Shown: positions 43,765 to 56,077 of the stretch, piece after piece
How positions within the stretch are numbered: position 1 is the stretch's first letter
How the letters are laid out: each line of letters opens with the position of its first letter
Source: Sorex araneus
Lineage: Eukaryota; Chordata; Mammalia; Eulipotyphla; Soricidae
DNA: 64,000 nucleotides
Direction of reading: 5' to 3'
Assembly (NCBI RefSeq): GCF_027595985.1
Contig: NC_073302.1
Coordinates: 164,283,951 to 164,347,950, forward strand
Made by a program: the position numbers and the translations under genes
The notes under the pieces: generated by a model
Seen by the model: the letters and a program-made list of their open reading frames with translations, nothing else
The model's database searches: none
Told to the model about the DNA's origin: nothing

Positions 43765-44411
43765 CATCATCATCATCCTGTTGATCATCAAATTTCTCAA
43801 GCAGTGTCAGTAACGTCTCCATTCCTCCTAGCCCTGAGACTTTAGAAGCCTCTCTCTACTCCTTCCCAACCATGCCGCATTGGAGGCTCTTTCAGGGTCA
43901 GGAGAATGATCCCCAGCTTGTTACTGGTTTTGGCATATTAATATACCATGGGGACCTTGCAAAGCTTTCCCATGTGGGCAGGAAACTCCCGGTAGTTTGC
44001 CAGGTTCCCCCAGAGGGAGAAGTAGGGTGTAAGATACCGCACTTCCGGAAGCTTGCTTTTTAAGTTTCTGGATGCTGCCCATCGGTGGGATTAAACGGCA
44101 CTGGGGGCAGTCCCTAGGGTGTGACCGCCTAGCTACTGGGAAATGGGAAATCTGAGGAGGCCCAGTCCTGATCCGAGCAGGCTTGGAGGTCTCAGCCCCG
44201 GGTCCTACACACCTGAGTTCCTCTGCTGGTACCTTCATGTGTGAGGCTCATCTGAACGTGTGGAGAGGGGCCTTGAGCATGACTGTGGCTAGACTCCAGA
44301 GGGTCTTCGGCCATTGGGAGCGCTGCTGGGGCTGGGGAGGGGAAGCTGGAGCCCATCCCCTCCAAGAAACCCCCTCAGAAAGACAGCCAGGTGCTCGGGC
44401 AAGAGACTCTC
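43765..44411 (-). mobile_element. Composite type B-tailed retroelement, copy 2
   Basis: A 647-bp antisense insertion with an 11-bp TSD (TTATCCATATT at 43754-43764 and 44412-44422). It reads tail (ATC-rich here), CAGTAACGTCTCCATT, the extra module with CCGCATTGGAGGCTCTTTCA, type B body blocks, then about 400 bp of upstream sequence with CCCAGTCCTGATCCGAGCAG and GTGTGAGGCTCATCTGAACG. CpG-richer than surrounding DNA. No coding frame of a known protein. Confidence 0.85.
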
Positions 44412-44422
44412 TTATCCATATT

Positions 44423-45445
44423 ACTAAGTCAAATGGATAAGTTCATTTTTCTACTTGCAAATTGATGTGGGGAAAAGACCCAGGGCTCTTGTGAGAAGTT
44501 TTCATTGCCATGATGCTTGTAGAGGAAAATAAAAACCTGAGGGGCTTTTGGGTAAACATGTCTAATTACTTTTGCTTATCTCTTCTCTTTCCACAACCTC
44601 TGCTAAATGACAGCAAAAGAATAACAAGTATATTTACATACAAGCAAAGTAAATGAGAAAGGAAAATGATAAAAACTATCTAGAAGAGAAGCAGAGAGAG
44701 AGATGAGGCAGACCAGAGAAGGACATAAGCAGGAGTGCCCTGAATCCTGAGATACTGAATACAAAATGGAGCAAAGCGCACTGCTGAAAACTCAAGCAGT
44801 GCTGAAAAGTCTTTTCAGTCAAGATAAACTAACGACCCATCCCTCCTTTCCTACCCCACCCATAAACACTCAATGGTCATGACATACGAACATGCTCTCA
44901 GCCCTTCACTCACACATGAGCTCTGTTTTCCCTCTCCTCAGAAGGACAAAAGAGGTTGTTCTCAAAGCAAATGATTCATACTAGTTCTAGTTTCATTTTG
45001 ATTACTAATGACAGAGCAAATGTTGCAAATAGTTGCTGGCAACATTTCGCCTAAATCCCCTACAGGCTTTGTGAATATGTGACTCTCTAAGAAAATAAAG
45101 GAAACACAGACTGAAGGCCAAGAATTAGAGATTGGTGGAAGAAACGTGGCATTTGAAGAGCAATCATCACTTCAGCATAAGCATCACTCTGACAATTGGG
45201 ACTAACATGCTCCCCCTTGCCAGTCGGGAGTAAGGCACTCCCAATTTTAAGAGTGAGCAAAAGAAAGAAACTGTGACTAAAATATGTCCTAATTCAGTGT
45301 TGTTGTTTTTTGATGGATAGATGCTTTATAGTAGGTTATGGAAGAGAAAATTATGCAGCTGATTTTACAGAAAGAGGACTAGAAAAATTAAATTGTCTAA
45401 AACTATCATTCTAATCAGTTAAGTATACTTTTGCACATGCGTCCC
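44423..45445. other. Unique sequence
   Basis: About 1 kb without recognised repeats. No gene-like frame. Confidence 0.45.
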
Positions 45446-46250
45446 CTTTCTCTTTTGTTTAATCTCTTTTTTATTGTTGTCTTTTTTATTATTGTAAACT
45501 AAATTAATGTTACATAAAACAAATTTCAGGTATGCATCATCATTAAATACATATGTATTTTTGGTCAGTGTTGAGCATTAAGCTCACCACTAAAAGACAA
45601 GATCTATGCAACACCAACAAACTGACCCTTTTGCCTATTTTCCTATTCTCTTTCATCTTCTTTTCTGGTAATCACCACTTGGACCTCTAAAATATTACTC
45701 TTGTTTTATTTAGTTCATTTTTTGTTTTGCTTTGTTTTCTCTCTATACCACTTGTAGATGAAATCTGGTATTTTACTAAGTACAATTTCCTCTAGGTTCA
45801 TTCATAATATTGCAAAGTGCAAGGTTTCATCTATGTTTAGGGCTGACTAGTCTTCCATTGTGTATACACAGCATATTCTTTTTAATTTATTCATGTGTTG
45901 ATGAGTTTCTAGGCTTTTTCTAACTCTTGACTATAGTGAATATTACAATAATATTATACAGTATAAACTTTAGGGTACATGCATTTCCTCAAATTGATGT
46001 TTTTATATATATATATATATTTTTTATTGAATCACCAAGTGGAGGGTTACAAAGTTCTCAGGATTATGTCAGTTGTACAATATTCAAACACCCTTCCCTT
46101 TACCAGTGCCCATCTTCCATCACCAACCCCCCCCCATGTTTTTATATTTTTTATTTAAGTGACATGAAGCAGGAAATCTGGATCATATAGAATATCTACT
46201 CTTACTTTTTTTTTTTTTTTAGAAATTTCTACATTGCTTTTTTAAAATGT
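45446..46250 (-). mobile_element. Old L1 3' end, antisense (interrupted)
   Basis: Reversed L1 3' UTR and ORF2 end: AGTTCATTTTTTGTTTTGCT, TCTAGGTTCATTCATAATAT, TAGTCTTCCATTGTGTATAC, TTGACTATAGTGAATATTAC and GGATCATATAGAATATCTAC. Age is like mid-L1M. A small young L1 splits it at 46009-46135. Confidence 0.88.
46009..46135 (-). mobile_element. Very short young L1 insertion, antisense
   Basis: ATTGAATCACCAAGTGGAGG, GTACAATATTCAAACACCCT and TTTACCAGTGCCCATCTTCC are the reversed L1 terminus. Only about 127 bp, with a 12-bp TSD (ATGTTTTTATAT at 45997-46008 and 46136-46147). Confidence 0.92.
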
Positions 46251-46726
46251 TGCAAGACAAAACATATCATCTTCTGTGTGTAACACATTTTACCAAACAT
46301 TTTCCCTAGAAGTTTAAAGCAATACATCTTTATTATCATACAGTTTTTCTTTTTATGGCTAAGAATTCAAAAGTCATTTAGATGGATAGTTCTGACTTAG
46401 GGTCTTTTTAAGTCTGGAGTAACTCGCCACTTGGATTTACCATAAGGATTCTGGGAAGAGTTCTTACAACATCACAGCTAAGTTTTCTCAGCAAGGGATT
46501 TAAGAAAACAAGACAGAAGCTTTGGTTTTTTTTTATGGCATAGGTTATATTTTGTTATTATCAAAAAGCCTACTTGCTAACAAGACAGTTCTACATGATA
46601 CTATGGGAAGAATCAAGGTAAGAGTAGGAGACAGCACCAGGAGACAAAGTCCACTGCAGGTTGTCATGAGAACCATCTCCCACAGTGCTAAATCTTTCTG
46701 GGTATAACATTAAATTGCTTCTCCAG
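46251..46726. other. Unique or unassigned sequence
   Basis: The first part may still belong to the interrupted L1. Nothing else is recognised. Confidence 0.35.
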
Positions 46727-46740
46727 AAAGATTCTGCACA

Positions 46741-47275
46741 GAAAGAGAGGAACAGACATAGAAAGATAGCACTCATTTGTGGAATACAAAGTAACAGAAA
46801 GGGAGACTAATACCCAAGAATAGTAGAGATAAGCACCAGGAGGATTGCTCCATGGCTTGGAAGCAAGCCTCACACTCTGGGGGAAAGGACAGTACAGATA
46901 GATAAGGGACCACCAAGTAAAGGGTGCTTGGAGGGCCCGCTCGGGATGGAAGATGTGTTTTGAAAATAGACTATAGACCGAACACGATGTCCACTCAATA
47001 CCTCTAATGCAAACCACAACACCCAAAATGAGAGATAAAGCAAAAGGGTATACCCTGACACAGATGCGGGGTGGGATGGGAGGAATGAGGTGGGAGTCAG
47101 GGGAGACACACTGGGATCATTGGTGGTGGAGAATGGGCACGGGTGAAGGGATGGGTGCTCGAGCATTGTATGACTGAAACATAACCATGAAAGTTTGTTA
47201 AGTCTGTAACTGCACCTCATGGGGATCCATTACAAAAAATAAATAAAATAAATAAATTTTAAAAAATTAAAAAAA
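46741..47275 (+). mobile_element. Young L1 3' end, 5'-truncated
   Basis: GAAAGAGAGGAACAGACATA (ORF2 end), CACTCATTTGTGGAATACAA, CACCCAAGAATAGT-type text, a G-rich patch at 47066-47105, GGGTGAAGGGATGGGTGCTC and an A-rich tail. TSD AAAGATTCTGCACA (46727-46740 and 47276-47289), perfect over 14 bp. Confidence 0.96.
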
Positions 47276-47289
47276 AAAGATTCTGCACA

Positions 47290-48474
47290 TTTGTTTTGCT
47301 ATTTGTTTAGTTTTCATTCTAGAAAACATTCTCATTCTATCTCATTCTACCTGCAAACTACCAATGGGATTTAATGAATAAACATCTTTCAGTAATATAC
47401 AAAACTAATAGTCTCCTTGAGATATAAAAATATTTTATATCCCAATATTTTATAGTGCTTCATTATTATTTACATAAAATTAAAAATAATTTAAACGATT
47501 GAATCTTTGGTATCTTAGTTGTCTTTCTTTGTAAAGTATACTTTTCTGTATCATAGAAATATCTAGTTATCTTAACCAAGAAGGCAATATAATTTTTAGT
47601 GAAATTTTTAAAAAACAACACTTTGTACTATGTAGCACTTACTGTCAGCTGCAACTGTACATTTTTGGAATTATTATTTCCTCAGATTATTCTGCAATGA
47701 TTGATAATCATCTTGATTTCTCTCCTATTTTTATTTAAGTTTGAAAATATTTCTTGAGTTTTCTTCTAATAGTACAGTCATACATATTTTAGGAATTTTT
47801 ATTTGGAGAAAAACTTAAATATTATTATTCCATAAGAAAGACAAATATGACGAGGCATCTACCTAAATCTACCTAATTGGCACATTTTGAGCAAAGACAT
47901 TACTTGTACTCTTGTATAAGAATACTCTTCTTGAAATTCAATGAGCATTTTTTGAATCATATTTTTACTTTTATAAAAAGCTACTGAAACATCTAGCATG
48001 ATAGTGAGAAGAGCACCTTCATTTCTTTTCAACCATAAATACATATTTTGCTTTCCTGGTCTACTGATAAATCTAATTTCAAAAGATCTTCTCTAGTTTG
48101 TGATCTAGTTTGTGTTCTAGAATGTACTTCCTCAGAAAAGTAATGGTAAGCAACATATAGGGTAACCCTAATAGTCCTCAGAAGACTTAGCTGGAAAATT
48201 ACTCAATTTAGTACGCTCTGGATACAGAATATAATCTCTTTAACAGAATTTAAAAGGCAAAGATGGGGCTTAGTGTAAGTATGTGCTATAGTTTCTGTGG
48301 CTTAACTAAAGAAATAGGTTTCTCGTCTTAAACTTTTTTCCTTGTGTTTTCTTCTTAAATATTCTTGTGTGTGTGACTGAGTTCTGTTTTTATTCCCTAT
48401 TACTGTCCCCATTACTTTTGACTAAAATTTAGCTTCTTTCTTGATTCATAAGAGATATAAAATTACTTTGCGGG
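47290..48474. other. Unique sequence
   Basis: About 1.2 kb, AT-rich. No transposon and no gene is recognised. Confidence 0.5.
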
Positions 48475-48605
48475 AGGACCGAATAGTAGGGCCAAACCTA
48501 CAGTGATCAGAGTGGTGGTGCTTGGGGAACCATTGTGGTACCTGGGATCAAACATGGGCCAGTCACATCAAAGCAGGCACCTTACCTAGGTACTTTCTCT
48601 GACAT
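48475..48605 (-). mobile_element. Old SINE remnant, antisense
   Basis: GGTGCTTGGGGAACCATTGT, ACCTGGGATCAAACATGGGC and AAAGCAGGCACCTTACCTAG match the reversed body and head. Confidence 0.72.
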
Positions 48606-48659
48606 CACATAACTTACCTTTTTCATCATCATCACCATCATCATTAATACGAATTGCTA

Positions 48660-48890
48660 ATACCAAATAAATTCTTACTGAAAATCAGATTCAAGCATTT
48701 TGTTCATATTATCTCATGTAATTCTCATAATAACCTTAGATGTAAGGAATTATTGTTTTCAATTTAGATAATATGAAAATTTAAAAATTAGCTTAGAATC
48801 ATAAAGTTGGTAGGGTCAGTAGGTGATGGAATAAGATTTTAAACTTAAGTAATTTGATGTTGGATGCCATGTTCTCTTATTAAGTATTTG
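48660..48890 (-). mobile_element. MIR element, antisense
   Basis: ATTATCTCATGTAATTCTCA, AATAACCTTAGATGTAAGGA, CATAAAGTTGGTAGGGTCAG and GATGCCATGTTCTCTTATTA follow the reversed MIR over its whole length. A short CAT-rich run precedes it (48623-48646). Confidence 0.8.
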
Positions 48891-50222
48891 AAGGCAGATA
48901 AATAGATAACAGAAAGATAGATAAATTACAATACTTTATGCAAAAATTTTACCACTATTAAAATTAAAGGTAAAGCCATACCTACCTTATTTTTTTTTAA
49001 TTTAGCATCAGTAAAAAAAAAGAAAGTGTCAGAGATTTGCAATAATCTTATCTTCCTTCCAAGGAAAAAATTATCTTTTGGAACTGAGGCAAAAGCTTTG
49101 GAGAAACAGGGGGGAAAATTTAAGGCAGTCAGACAGTGGATTTTTGCCTAGAACAGGAGGCATAGGAATTGCAGATATCCGAGGATATGGTCTTTTCTTC
49201 TCCCTATGTTTTGGGGGTCTTGAAGTCTCCATAAACCTTACTCTGAAGTAGCCCTGATTCATTGCTAGAGCAGATAAAAGACGGATGTTGAGGTCTGGAT
49301 TTGGCGAACAAGTAGGCATCCTAGTCCTAAGATATGCTTAACTTGTCAGTGTGAAATAGGAAGAAGAGATTGCAAAGAAAAAAAAAAGCCAAATATTTGT
49401 TCCTTTTCTTTCAAAAATAATTCACAAAAATGTATAAAATGAAATTTGTTGGTATATTTCTCTATGTAATTTCATTATATGAAAGTTCCTACTCACCTGA
49501 TTTGCTTATACATAGCTTCATTTCTCTAATACGCTCCTGATAGCTGGAAAAGAAACATCACACAGATACCTCTAGAGCAACTTGTGAGTGTCTAAGAGAC
49601 TAAGTTGCTCTCGGTTCCTCAAATTAGAAATCTTTCTCATTGTACATTTTTATTTTCTTGTCAAGCAAAATTGGATTAATTTACTCCTTACGAACTGAAC
49701 AAGGTCACCTTGGCCTAGGTGGTCAGGAACTACTTTAGGAACACTTATCTACAGAAAGATAGTATTTTTACTAAGGATTTCTAGCATTTCTTTTAAATGA
49801 CAAGCCATGTATAAAATTAATGTATTTTGAACAAATATAAGATGACAATTTGGTTTATTGGTGCCAGTGAAATAATTTTGTTAAATGACACATTGAATAA
49901 ATAGGTAAATCAATTATCAGTTCAATGGTCAAGTAGTCAATCAACTCCCTCTAGCTAGAAGGAAAACCAGTAGCTATGACTGGGAATAATGTCCAAACAG
50001 CAGTCTGCTTGGGGCCCATCTGAGGAGATACCGATTTGTCAATGCTGGGAAATTAGATACCACTTTCACTCTTTAGTTAGCAGTTTTATGACTTAGGAAA
50101 ATTAAAATTCTTTTTTGGTTTCCTTTACAAAATCAAGTAGTTGGAGCAATCAACATTCCTGAGAGCATTATTTGGAACAATAGCTCTCACATACAACACA
50201 CACAAATAAAAAAAGGTCTAAC
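48891..50222. other. Unique sequence
   Basis: About 1.3 kb without recognised repeats. An 82-codon open frame (49071-49319 minus) has no recognisable motif and no splice or start context that supports it. Confidence 0.45.
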
Positions 50223-50830
50223 TGTATCACTGTATCACTGTTATCCTGTTGTTTGTCAATTTACTCAAGCGGGTACCAGTAACATCTCTATTACACTCAG
50301 CCCTGAGATTTTTAGCAGCCTCTCCTTACTCGTCATTCCCAATGATTGGAGGTTCTTTCAGAGTCAGGGGAATGAGACCTATCGTTACTGTTTTTGGCAT
50401 ATCAAATATGCCACTGGTAGCTTGCCAGGCTCTGCCATGTGGGCGGAATACTCTTGGGAGCTTGCCAGGCTCTCCTAGAGGTATGTATATATCTATTACT
50501 GTATTCAGGATATGAATATGCCACGGGGAGCTTGCCAGGCTCTTCCGAGTGGGCAATAGACTCTTGGTAGCTTGTCAGGTTCTCCAAGAGGGAGAACTAG
50601 GCTATTAGATGTCGCTTCTGGGAGCTTGGTTTTATAGTCTCTGGATGTTGGCTATTGATGGGATTACACGGTGTCAAGGGCAGTTTCTGGGTGTGACTGC
50701 CTAGCTACTGGAAAATGGGGGATCTGAGTGGAAGAGGCCCAGTCCAGATCTGAGCAGCCTTGGAGATCTCGGCCCGGGTCCCGCACACCTGGGTTCCTCT
50801 GCCAGTTCCTTCATGCGCAAGCCTCGTCGA
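50223..50830 (-). mobile_element. Composite type B-tailed retroelement, copy 3
   Basis: Reversed tail with ACTGTATC repeats, TTACTCAAGCGGGTACCAGT, the extra module (TTTTTAGCAGCCTCTCCTTA, GGAGGTTCTTTCAGAGTCAG), two GAGCTTGCCAGGCTC units (50460 and 50530) and GGCCCAGTCCAGATCTGAGC. It stops near CTCGTCGAA, the point where copies 1 and 2 continue, so it is 5'-truncated. No clear TSD. Confidence 0.82.
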
Positions 50831-51010
50831 AACAAGGTTGCTAATGAAATTATGTTAAGAGTTTTTTTCAGATACAAATGATAAAATAGAAGATTCGGGG
50901 CACCTTAATCAAGAAAAAGGATTCAGCCTCTTACCTAAGCTGAAAAGTCTAGGGACGGAGTTGACTTTTGGAAAAACTGATCTCCAGCCTTAAATGATAT
51001 CATTAGAACC

Positions 51011-51520
51011 TGTGTTACAGGTAAAATTAAATCCCCTAAAGATGTTCATGTCCTAGTCCCTGGAAACTGTGAAAACATCACTTTATATGGCAAAACAAAC
51101 ATTTTTAGCTATAACTGAGACTTAGTGGGTCTCATATAATTGGACAAGTTCTTAAAATGGCAGAGGAAAAACGTGGCATGAGAAGAACTTAGCCCACCAT
51201 TGCAAACTTTGTAGATGGGAGAAGAAGGACAAGTCAAGGGTTGTGGCAGCCTATGTAAACTGAGAACAATTCCTTAACTGAATAGGCAGAAAAAGCCTTT
51301 GGTCCTACAACTATGCCATCAGAATCCTGCCAACAGGATATACGAGCAGAAAATGGATTCTCTCCTAGAGTCTCCAGAAATGTAGCCAGGTCAATAGTCA
51401 CATTTTACTTTAGATATCTGTATCATACATCTGACTTCCAGAACTGTAAGAAAATTATAAGATTGTTTTAAGGCTATGTTTCTGGTAAGTTTTCACAGCA
51501 GCAATAGAAAATTAACATCA
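51011..51520 (+). mobile_element. MaLR-type LTR (MLT1-like)
   Basis: CCTAAAGATGTTCATGTCCT, CTTTATATGGCAAAACAAAC, AGCCCACCATTGCAAACTTT, GAGTCTCCAGAAATGTAGCC, CTTCCAGAACTGTAAG and a final CAGCAGCAATAGAAAATTAA are in the order of MLT1-type LTRs. Diverged and about 510 bp; no internal retroviral sequence. Confidence 0.82.
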
Positions 51521-53524
51521 CTTCATACTTCTCTGCTCCAGTTTATGCTTTCTTATTAGTGTTCCTCACAGCCAGGTGGTTCTAGCTATTCTAACCTCCC
51601 TCCTATTGTCTCAACAACGTCATAGGCAAAGAAAAGGACTTCTACCAATAATGCGGTAAAGGTTCTTGACCTGATTTCTGTTCACTAGAAATGAATCGTG
51701 TATCCACACTTCAGCAGTTACAGTGGTTAGGGATGAGTTTGTTAAGTTAACACAGGCTTATTTTTGGAAAAATAACCAGCTTCTTTTAGCTCTTATGTAG
51801 TGAGATAGGGGAGGGGTGATTTCCAGAACAATAACTATGGTAAAGATACTAGAATTCATGCTAGAGAGTAAAAATAAATACCAGGTGGAAATAAATTTAG
51901 AAAAAAGTTTTTTATGCATATATTGACAGTTTTTCCCAACTGAGATTATTATTTTATTTATTCCTGACAATCAAGAAAATCTTTTCCCATTTTTAATTTT
52001 TCATAAATTTAATTTTTTTGTATTTTAATTCAAAATTTATTATTTATTTAAGTTTATGGGCCACATCCAACAGTGCTCAGTACTAAAACAACAAATAAAA
52101 ACAAAACAAAATATATAGAACTACCTAGGAAATAGCTAACGATATATAACTAAAATGCATAAACTCCTTTTTCTCATTTTCACTTAGAACCCATGTTCCG
52201 GTTATCTGATTCCAAGTTGTCAATGATACACTACAATCTGTTCTAATTATTTATTCATTTGAATTCTTCAGATCTATGTAAACTTTGGTTTATGAGAATT
52301 CAAGAGAGTTTCTTTGTAGAAATTAAATGTCTTGCCTTTTTTTTTTCACACAGAATTTCTCCAATCACGTCCTTATACTTTTTGGAAGATCTTTTTAAAA
52401 TTTCCAATTTTGCTTTTTGTAGTTTGAGGAAGGAGGTACTTTCTTCCACTATGAGAATACTCGGAGAGTTTTGTGCTTCTAAGAGAGTAGAAAAAGAGGA
52501 ACACATTGCTTTTGTGTTAACTGATGTAATCAAGAAGTAAAAATTGTTTCATATCTTCTTGCTTATTCTATACTGTGCATCACATGCAATTCTAATCATA
52601 TAAGTAGAATTGCAAATGGGAGATGTTACCATGCATACAACCTAAAAAATTGTCATGATAATTTAAAAGTACTTTGTAAAATTAGTATGAACTTCTCTTA
52701 TATCATGATATATTGTATTATGCTGATCTGGTTCTCTAGTGACTGCTTTTGGAGATGTATTATAGTAACAAATAATATAGCATTTTAACATTTATGTATC
52801 TTCAATTGTGTAGTAAATACAATGGGAATATTTTTCATATTTTTAATATCATAGTGCCACTGACATCATTATCCACTGGTCATGTTAATCTCAAGACGCA
52901 CAATGTATTTGTGTGATATATATATAATGCAAAAAGTGCTCACAGATGTGATAAAGTCAGCTTTTTTGAGTATTTATTATCAGATTATCGTAATGTGCCT
53001 CATCTGTAGATAATCTGATCTTGAAAACAATATGTACTCTTCTTCCAATATTGTTCTACACAGCATGCTGTATGTGGCTATAGAGAATTCTTTCTGCATC
53101 TCTGGATTTCTGCAGAAACTCACTGTTTGCTAATCTATGAAACAAAAGAGGAAACTTGTAAATAACTGATTTATATAATTTTTCAAAACTCTTATATTCT
53201 GATTCATAATATTTGTGGAATTTGTATTAGATTTGAGGAAAGAAAAAAATGGGAGTTACTATAGTTAAGAGTCAAGAAATAAATTTCAGGGAAAATAAAT
53301 AATATTTTCTTTCTTAAAAGATAGCAACAATATGTTTTTGGTTTCAATGTATTTCTTATTTTATGTGAATGCTTTTGAATTATACCTGCCCAAAAGAGCA
53401 GTAGCATCAAATAAAAATTTATCAATCTATTTCATAACTCTAATATAAGAATATTCCCAACTTGTAATATTCTGGCTTATATAGATAACTTATTAGAATG
53501 GAACTCATTAAGGTAGTTAAAGAA
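51521..53524. other. Unique AT-rich sequence
   Basis: About 2 kb with only a tiny antisense SINE end (52035-52083, GGGCCACATCCAACAGTGCT) and an inverted repeat at 52979-53019. The 93-codon open frame at 52259-52540 and the 77-codon frame opposite it match nothing known. Confidence 0.45.
52979..53019. repeat. 11-bp inverted repeat
   Basis: ATCAGATTATC (52979-52989) pairs perfectly with GATAATCTGAT (53009-53019) across a 19-nt loop. Confidence 0.85.
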
Positions 53525-53655
53525 AGGTTTTTAATTTTTTGGCTTTTGACTCATACCCTCTGGTATTCAGGACTTAGTCGTCGTGGTTCTTGGGGTCATT
53601 CGCTGGGGGTGAGTGATGCAAGACAAGTGCTCTACCTACTGTACTTTCTCTCACT
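53525..53655 (-). mobile_element. Old SINE, antisense
   Basis: TTTTTGGCTTTTGACTCATA, GATGCAAGACAAGTGCTCTA and ACTGTACTTTCTCTC show a shortened, diverged copy. Confidence 0.65.
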
Positions 53656-53692
53656 AAAGCAAGATTTTAACCATAGTGATTAAATAAAATGC

Positions 53693-53865
53693 TTTTTTTT
53701 GCTTCTTGGGTCACACCTGGCAATGCACAGGGGTTACCTCCTGGCTTTGCACTCAGGAATTACTCCTGGCGATGCTCAAGGGACCATATGGGATGCTGGG
53801 AATTGAACCCAGGTTGGCCGCATGGGAGGCAAATGCCTTACCTGCTGTGCTATTGCTCCAGCCCC
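53693..53865 (-). mobile_element. Type A SINE, antisense
   Basis: Poly(T), TTGGGTCACACCTGGCAATG, GGACCATATGGGATGCTGGG, AATTGAACCCAGGTTGGCCG and GCTATTGCTCCAGCCCC. TSD AATAAAATGC at 53683-53692 and 53866-53875. Confidence 0.95.
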
Positions 53866-53875
53866 AATAAAATGC

Positions 53876-54539
53876 ATTTTTAAAATATGTTTAAAGAAAT
53901 CGGTTTTAAACGATTTGCAGAAATTCTTTGTGTGAGTTTATGTGTACATTTAGTTCATCTAATTTAATGTCCAAAGAACTTGGAAGTAAAGTGAAAACTT
54001 TAAGTAAAAAACTTGGTAGATTGTTTTTGTTTGTTTATGCTTTTTTATTTTTTAAAAACATAAAACATAGTTTGGATAAAAAAACCAACCACAGAAATGA
54101 TTTTATAGGCAATCAATTCATTAGAAAAAATTTTATTATTAACAAATTTAATTACTAAATTGTTAAAATCAGCTCACCAGTGTTATCACTGTATTTCAGA
54201 AAACATGTTTATTCAGGTTTTAACCTTATTCTCTAAATCCACATTTAATAATCTATATTGCATTATTGTAATATCTCTATGAACAGATATTGTTGTTGAA
54301 TAGTCTCCTATCATTTTTCTGTTAAAATTTCCTAACTGTTTTCTTTTAACTAAACTTTGCAACATTATGTTTGAAGACACAATTAGTCCCAAGAATTGCA
54401 TTAAAATATGGTATCTACTAGTTCTATTTTAGGTTAGGTGATGATATGCATCTATAACTTTTTGTAATTTTACTTTAATTCAAAGTCTAACCTCAGTGTT
54501 ATATATATTTATATCTTAAACCAATTCTACTGATTTACT
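53876..54539. other. Unique sequence
   Basis: AT-rich with no recognised feature. Confidence 0.4.
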
Positions 54540-54971
54540 ATCTGTTTCCAACTCTAAATATTTTGAGTACAGCTTCACACTTCACACTTCACTTCACAGT
54601 ACAAGTCCCACTACACTCACTACAGTGTTCATGCCATTGCAATATCAAAATGACTTTTTCTACCCATATTTCTCACCATGCTTCACCTTCACCTCTGGGA
54701 GGCCAACCATTATTTTTGTTGAACTTGCCAGTTTGTTTTCTTTGGTTATTTATAATGTATATACAAGTGAAGCAGTCTATAATTGCCTCTCACTTTCTTA
54801 TAATTTAGCTTAACTACTTCATGTCAACTTCCATTTTGTTGCAAAAGGCAGACTTTTAACATTATAAATAACTGAGTAGTATTTCATTAATATGCATACA
54901 ATTTCTTTATCTAATCATTCATCAATGGACTTTTAGAGTTATTCTATATGGGGCAATTGTGGTCTATGTTG
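54540..54971 (-). mobile_element. L1 3' end, antisense, left part of split copy
   Basis: TTGGTTATTTATAATGTATA, TGAGTAGTATTTCATTAATA, TTTATCTAATCATTCATCAA and GGACTTTTAGAGTTATTCTA are antisense L1. Its ORF2 text continues on the far side of the LTR at 56078. Confidence 0.8.
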
Positions 54972-56077
54972 TGTAATTTCTGGGCGGCTAGGCAGCCAGG
55001 GCAGCTCTCTCTCACCGCCTTTGTTGTTCAGTGGACTGGGCCGCTCCCCCATCTGGGATGGCTGAATTCATGGGATGATGAAGAAGGAAACAAGGGCCAG
55101 GCTGGTTGGTGATCAGTTGCTGTTTATTCCATTTTCCCCACATGCTTGTTCCAGTCTCACACTGCCCCTCATTCCCGACTTCTGTCTCTCTCACTCATCT
55201 CTCGGCACTCCATCGTGCTGCCTCGGTCTCTCTCTAGTCTCTCCCCAACTCCCCGCTTTGGAGGTAGACACCACACCCCGTCTAGTGGTAGCGCAATCAA
55301 CATATCAAAAGCCCTTCTTGATCACCGATCAGGCTCAAGGGTGGAAATACCACCTAGGGGTGTTTCTCCTCTCCTTAGTCCAATAACATTATTAATATCT
55401 TAACTCTACTTCTTAATATTAGTTATTTTGTATGGGCACATATCTCTTAAGATACATTAAGCTTCCTGGGTGGCTCTCCTGGGGATATTTTACTATAGAT
55501 CTCAGACTACAGTGCTCAGGCCAGATTAATTTTTCCTAACCCTATCAGGGTCCTATCTAGTTGTACTTTTTGTATCATGACAGAATTTGTCCATGACCAT
55601 GCTCTTAACTTATAGTTAAGTATTATGGCACTTTGGCCTGGCCCATTTTGATGCCAGGGTAGCACACAGCTTGCCCTGGGTCCATCCAGTCCCTCATGGG
55701 GACCCTGCTTTTGGGGTGGTCAGAAGTATGGGCAACTGAGGCTTAAGTCAAGAGAACAGATGTCCAGGAGTGAGTATCATTCGAAGTCAATTAACTCCCA
55801 AGTAACAAAAGCATAGCATTTACTCTCTTTCTGTGTCCATACAAAAAGGACATTACTCTGAATTAACTATGCAAAGGACTTAAAAAGAGAAAAGTAATAT
55901 TTACAAATTAACAGAGTATGATTAGGAGACAAAGGTGATTGACCAGTTGGGGAAGCAGAGCACAAAGAAAGAGTTTACAAATTAACACAGATGAATGGGA
56001 GCACTGTGATGGGAGTAACCCAATAAACCCAAACTCTTTTGTAAGGCAGAAAGGACAAACCAATGTTATCCTACATC
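54972..56077 (-). mobile_element. Solo LTR, class II ERV type (copy 2)
   Basis: Alignable to copy 1 throughout: AAGGCTGGTTGGTGATCAGT-type R/U5 region, CCGTTTATT-like reversed poly(A) signal (TGTTTATTCC), GATGCCAGGGTAGCACACAG, GTGTCCATACAAAAAGGACA and TTATCCTACA end. About 1.1 kb, no retroviral genes. It splits one L1, and ATGTTG (54966-54971) versus ATGGTG (56078-56083) is a probable 6-bp TSD. Diverged from copy 1, so separate insertions. Confidence 0.75.

Noticed and set aside
52259..52540. 93-codon open frame with a 77-codon frame opposite
   Set aside because: Open on both strands with no similarity I recognise. Probably chance.
26271..56077. The two class-II-type LTRs as ends of one provirus
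   Set aside because: They are 28 kb apart, clearly diverged from each other, each has its own candidate TSD, and no retroviral gene lies between them.
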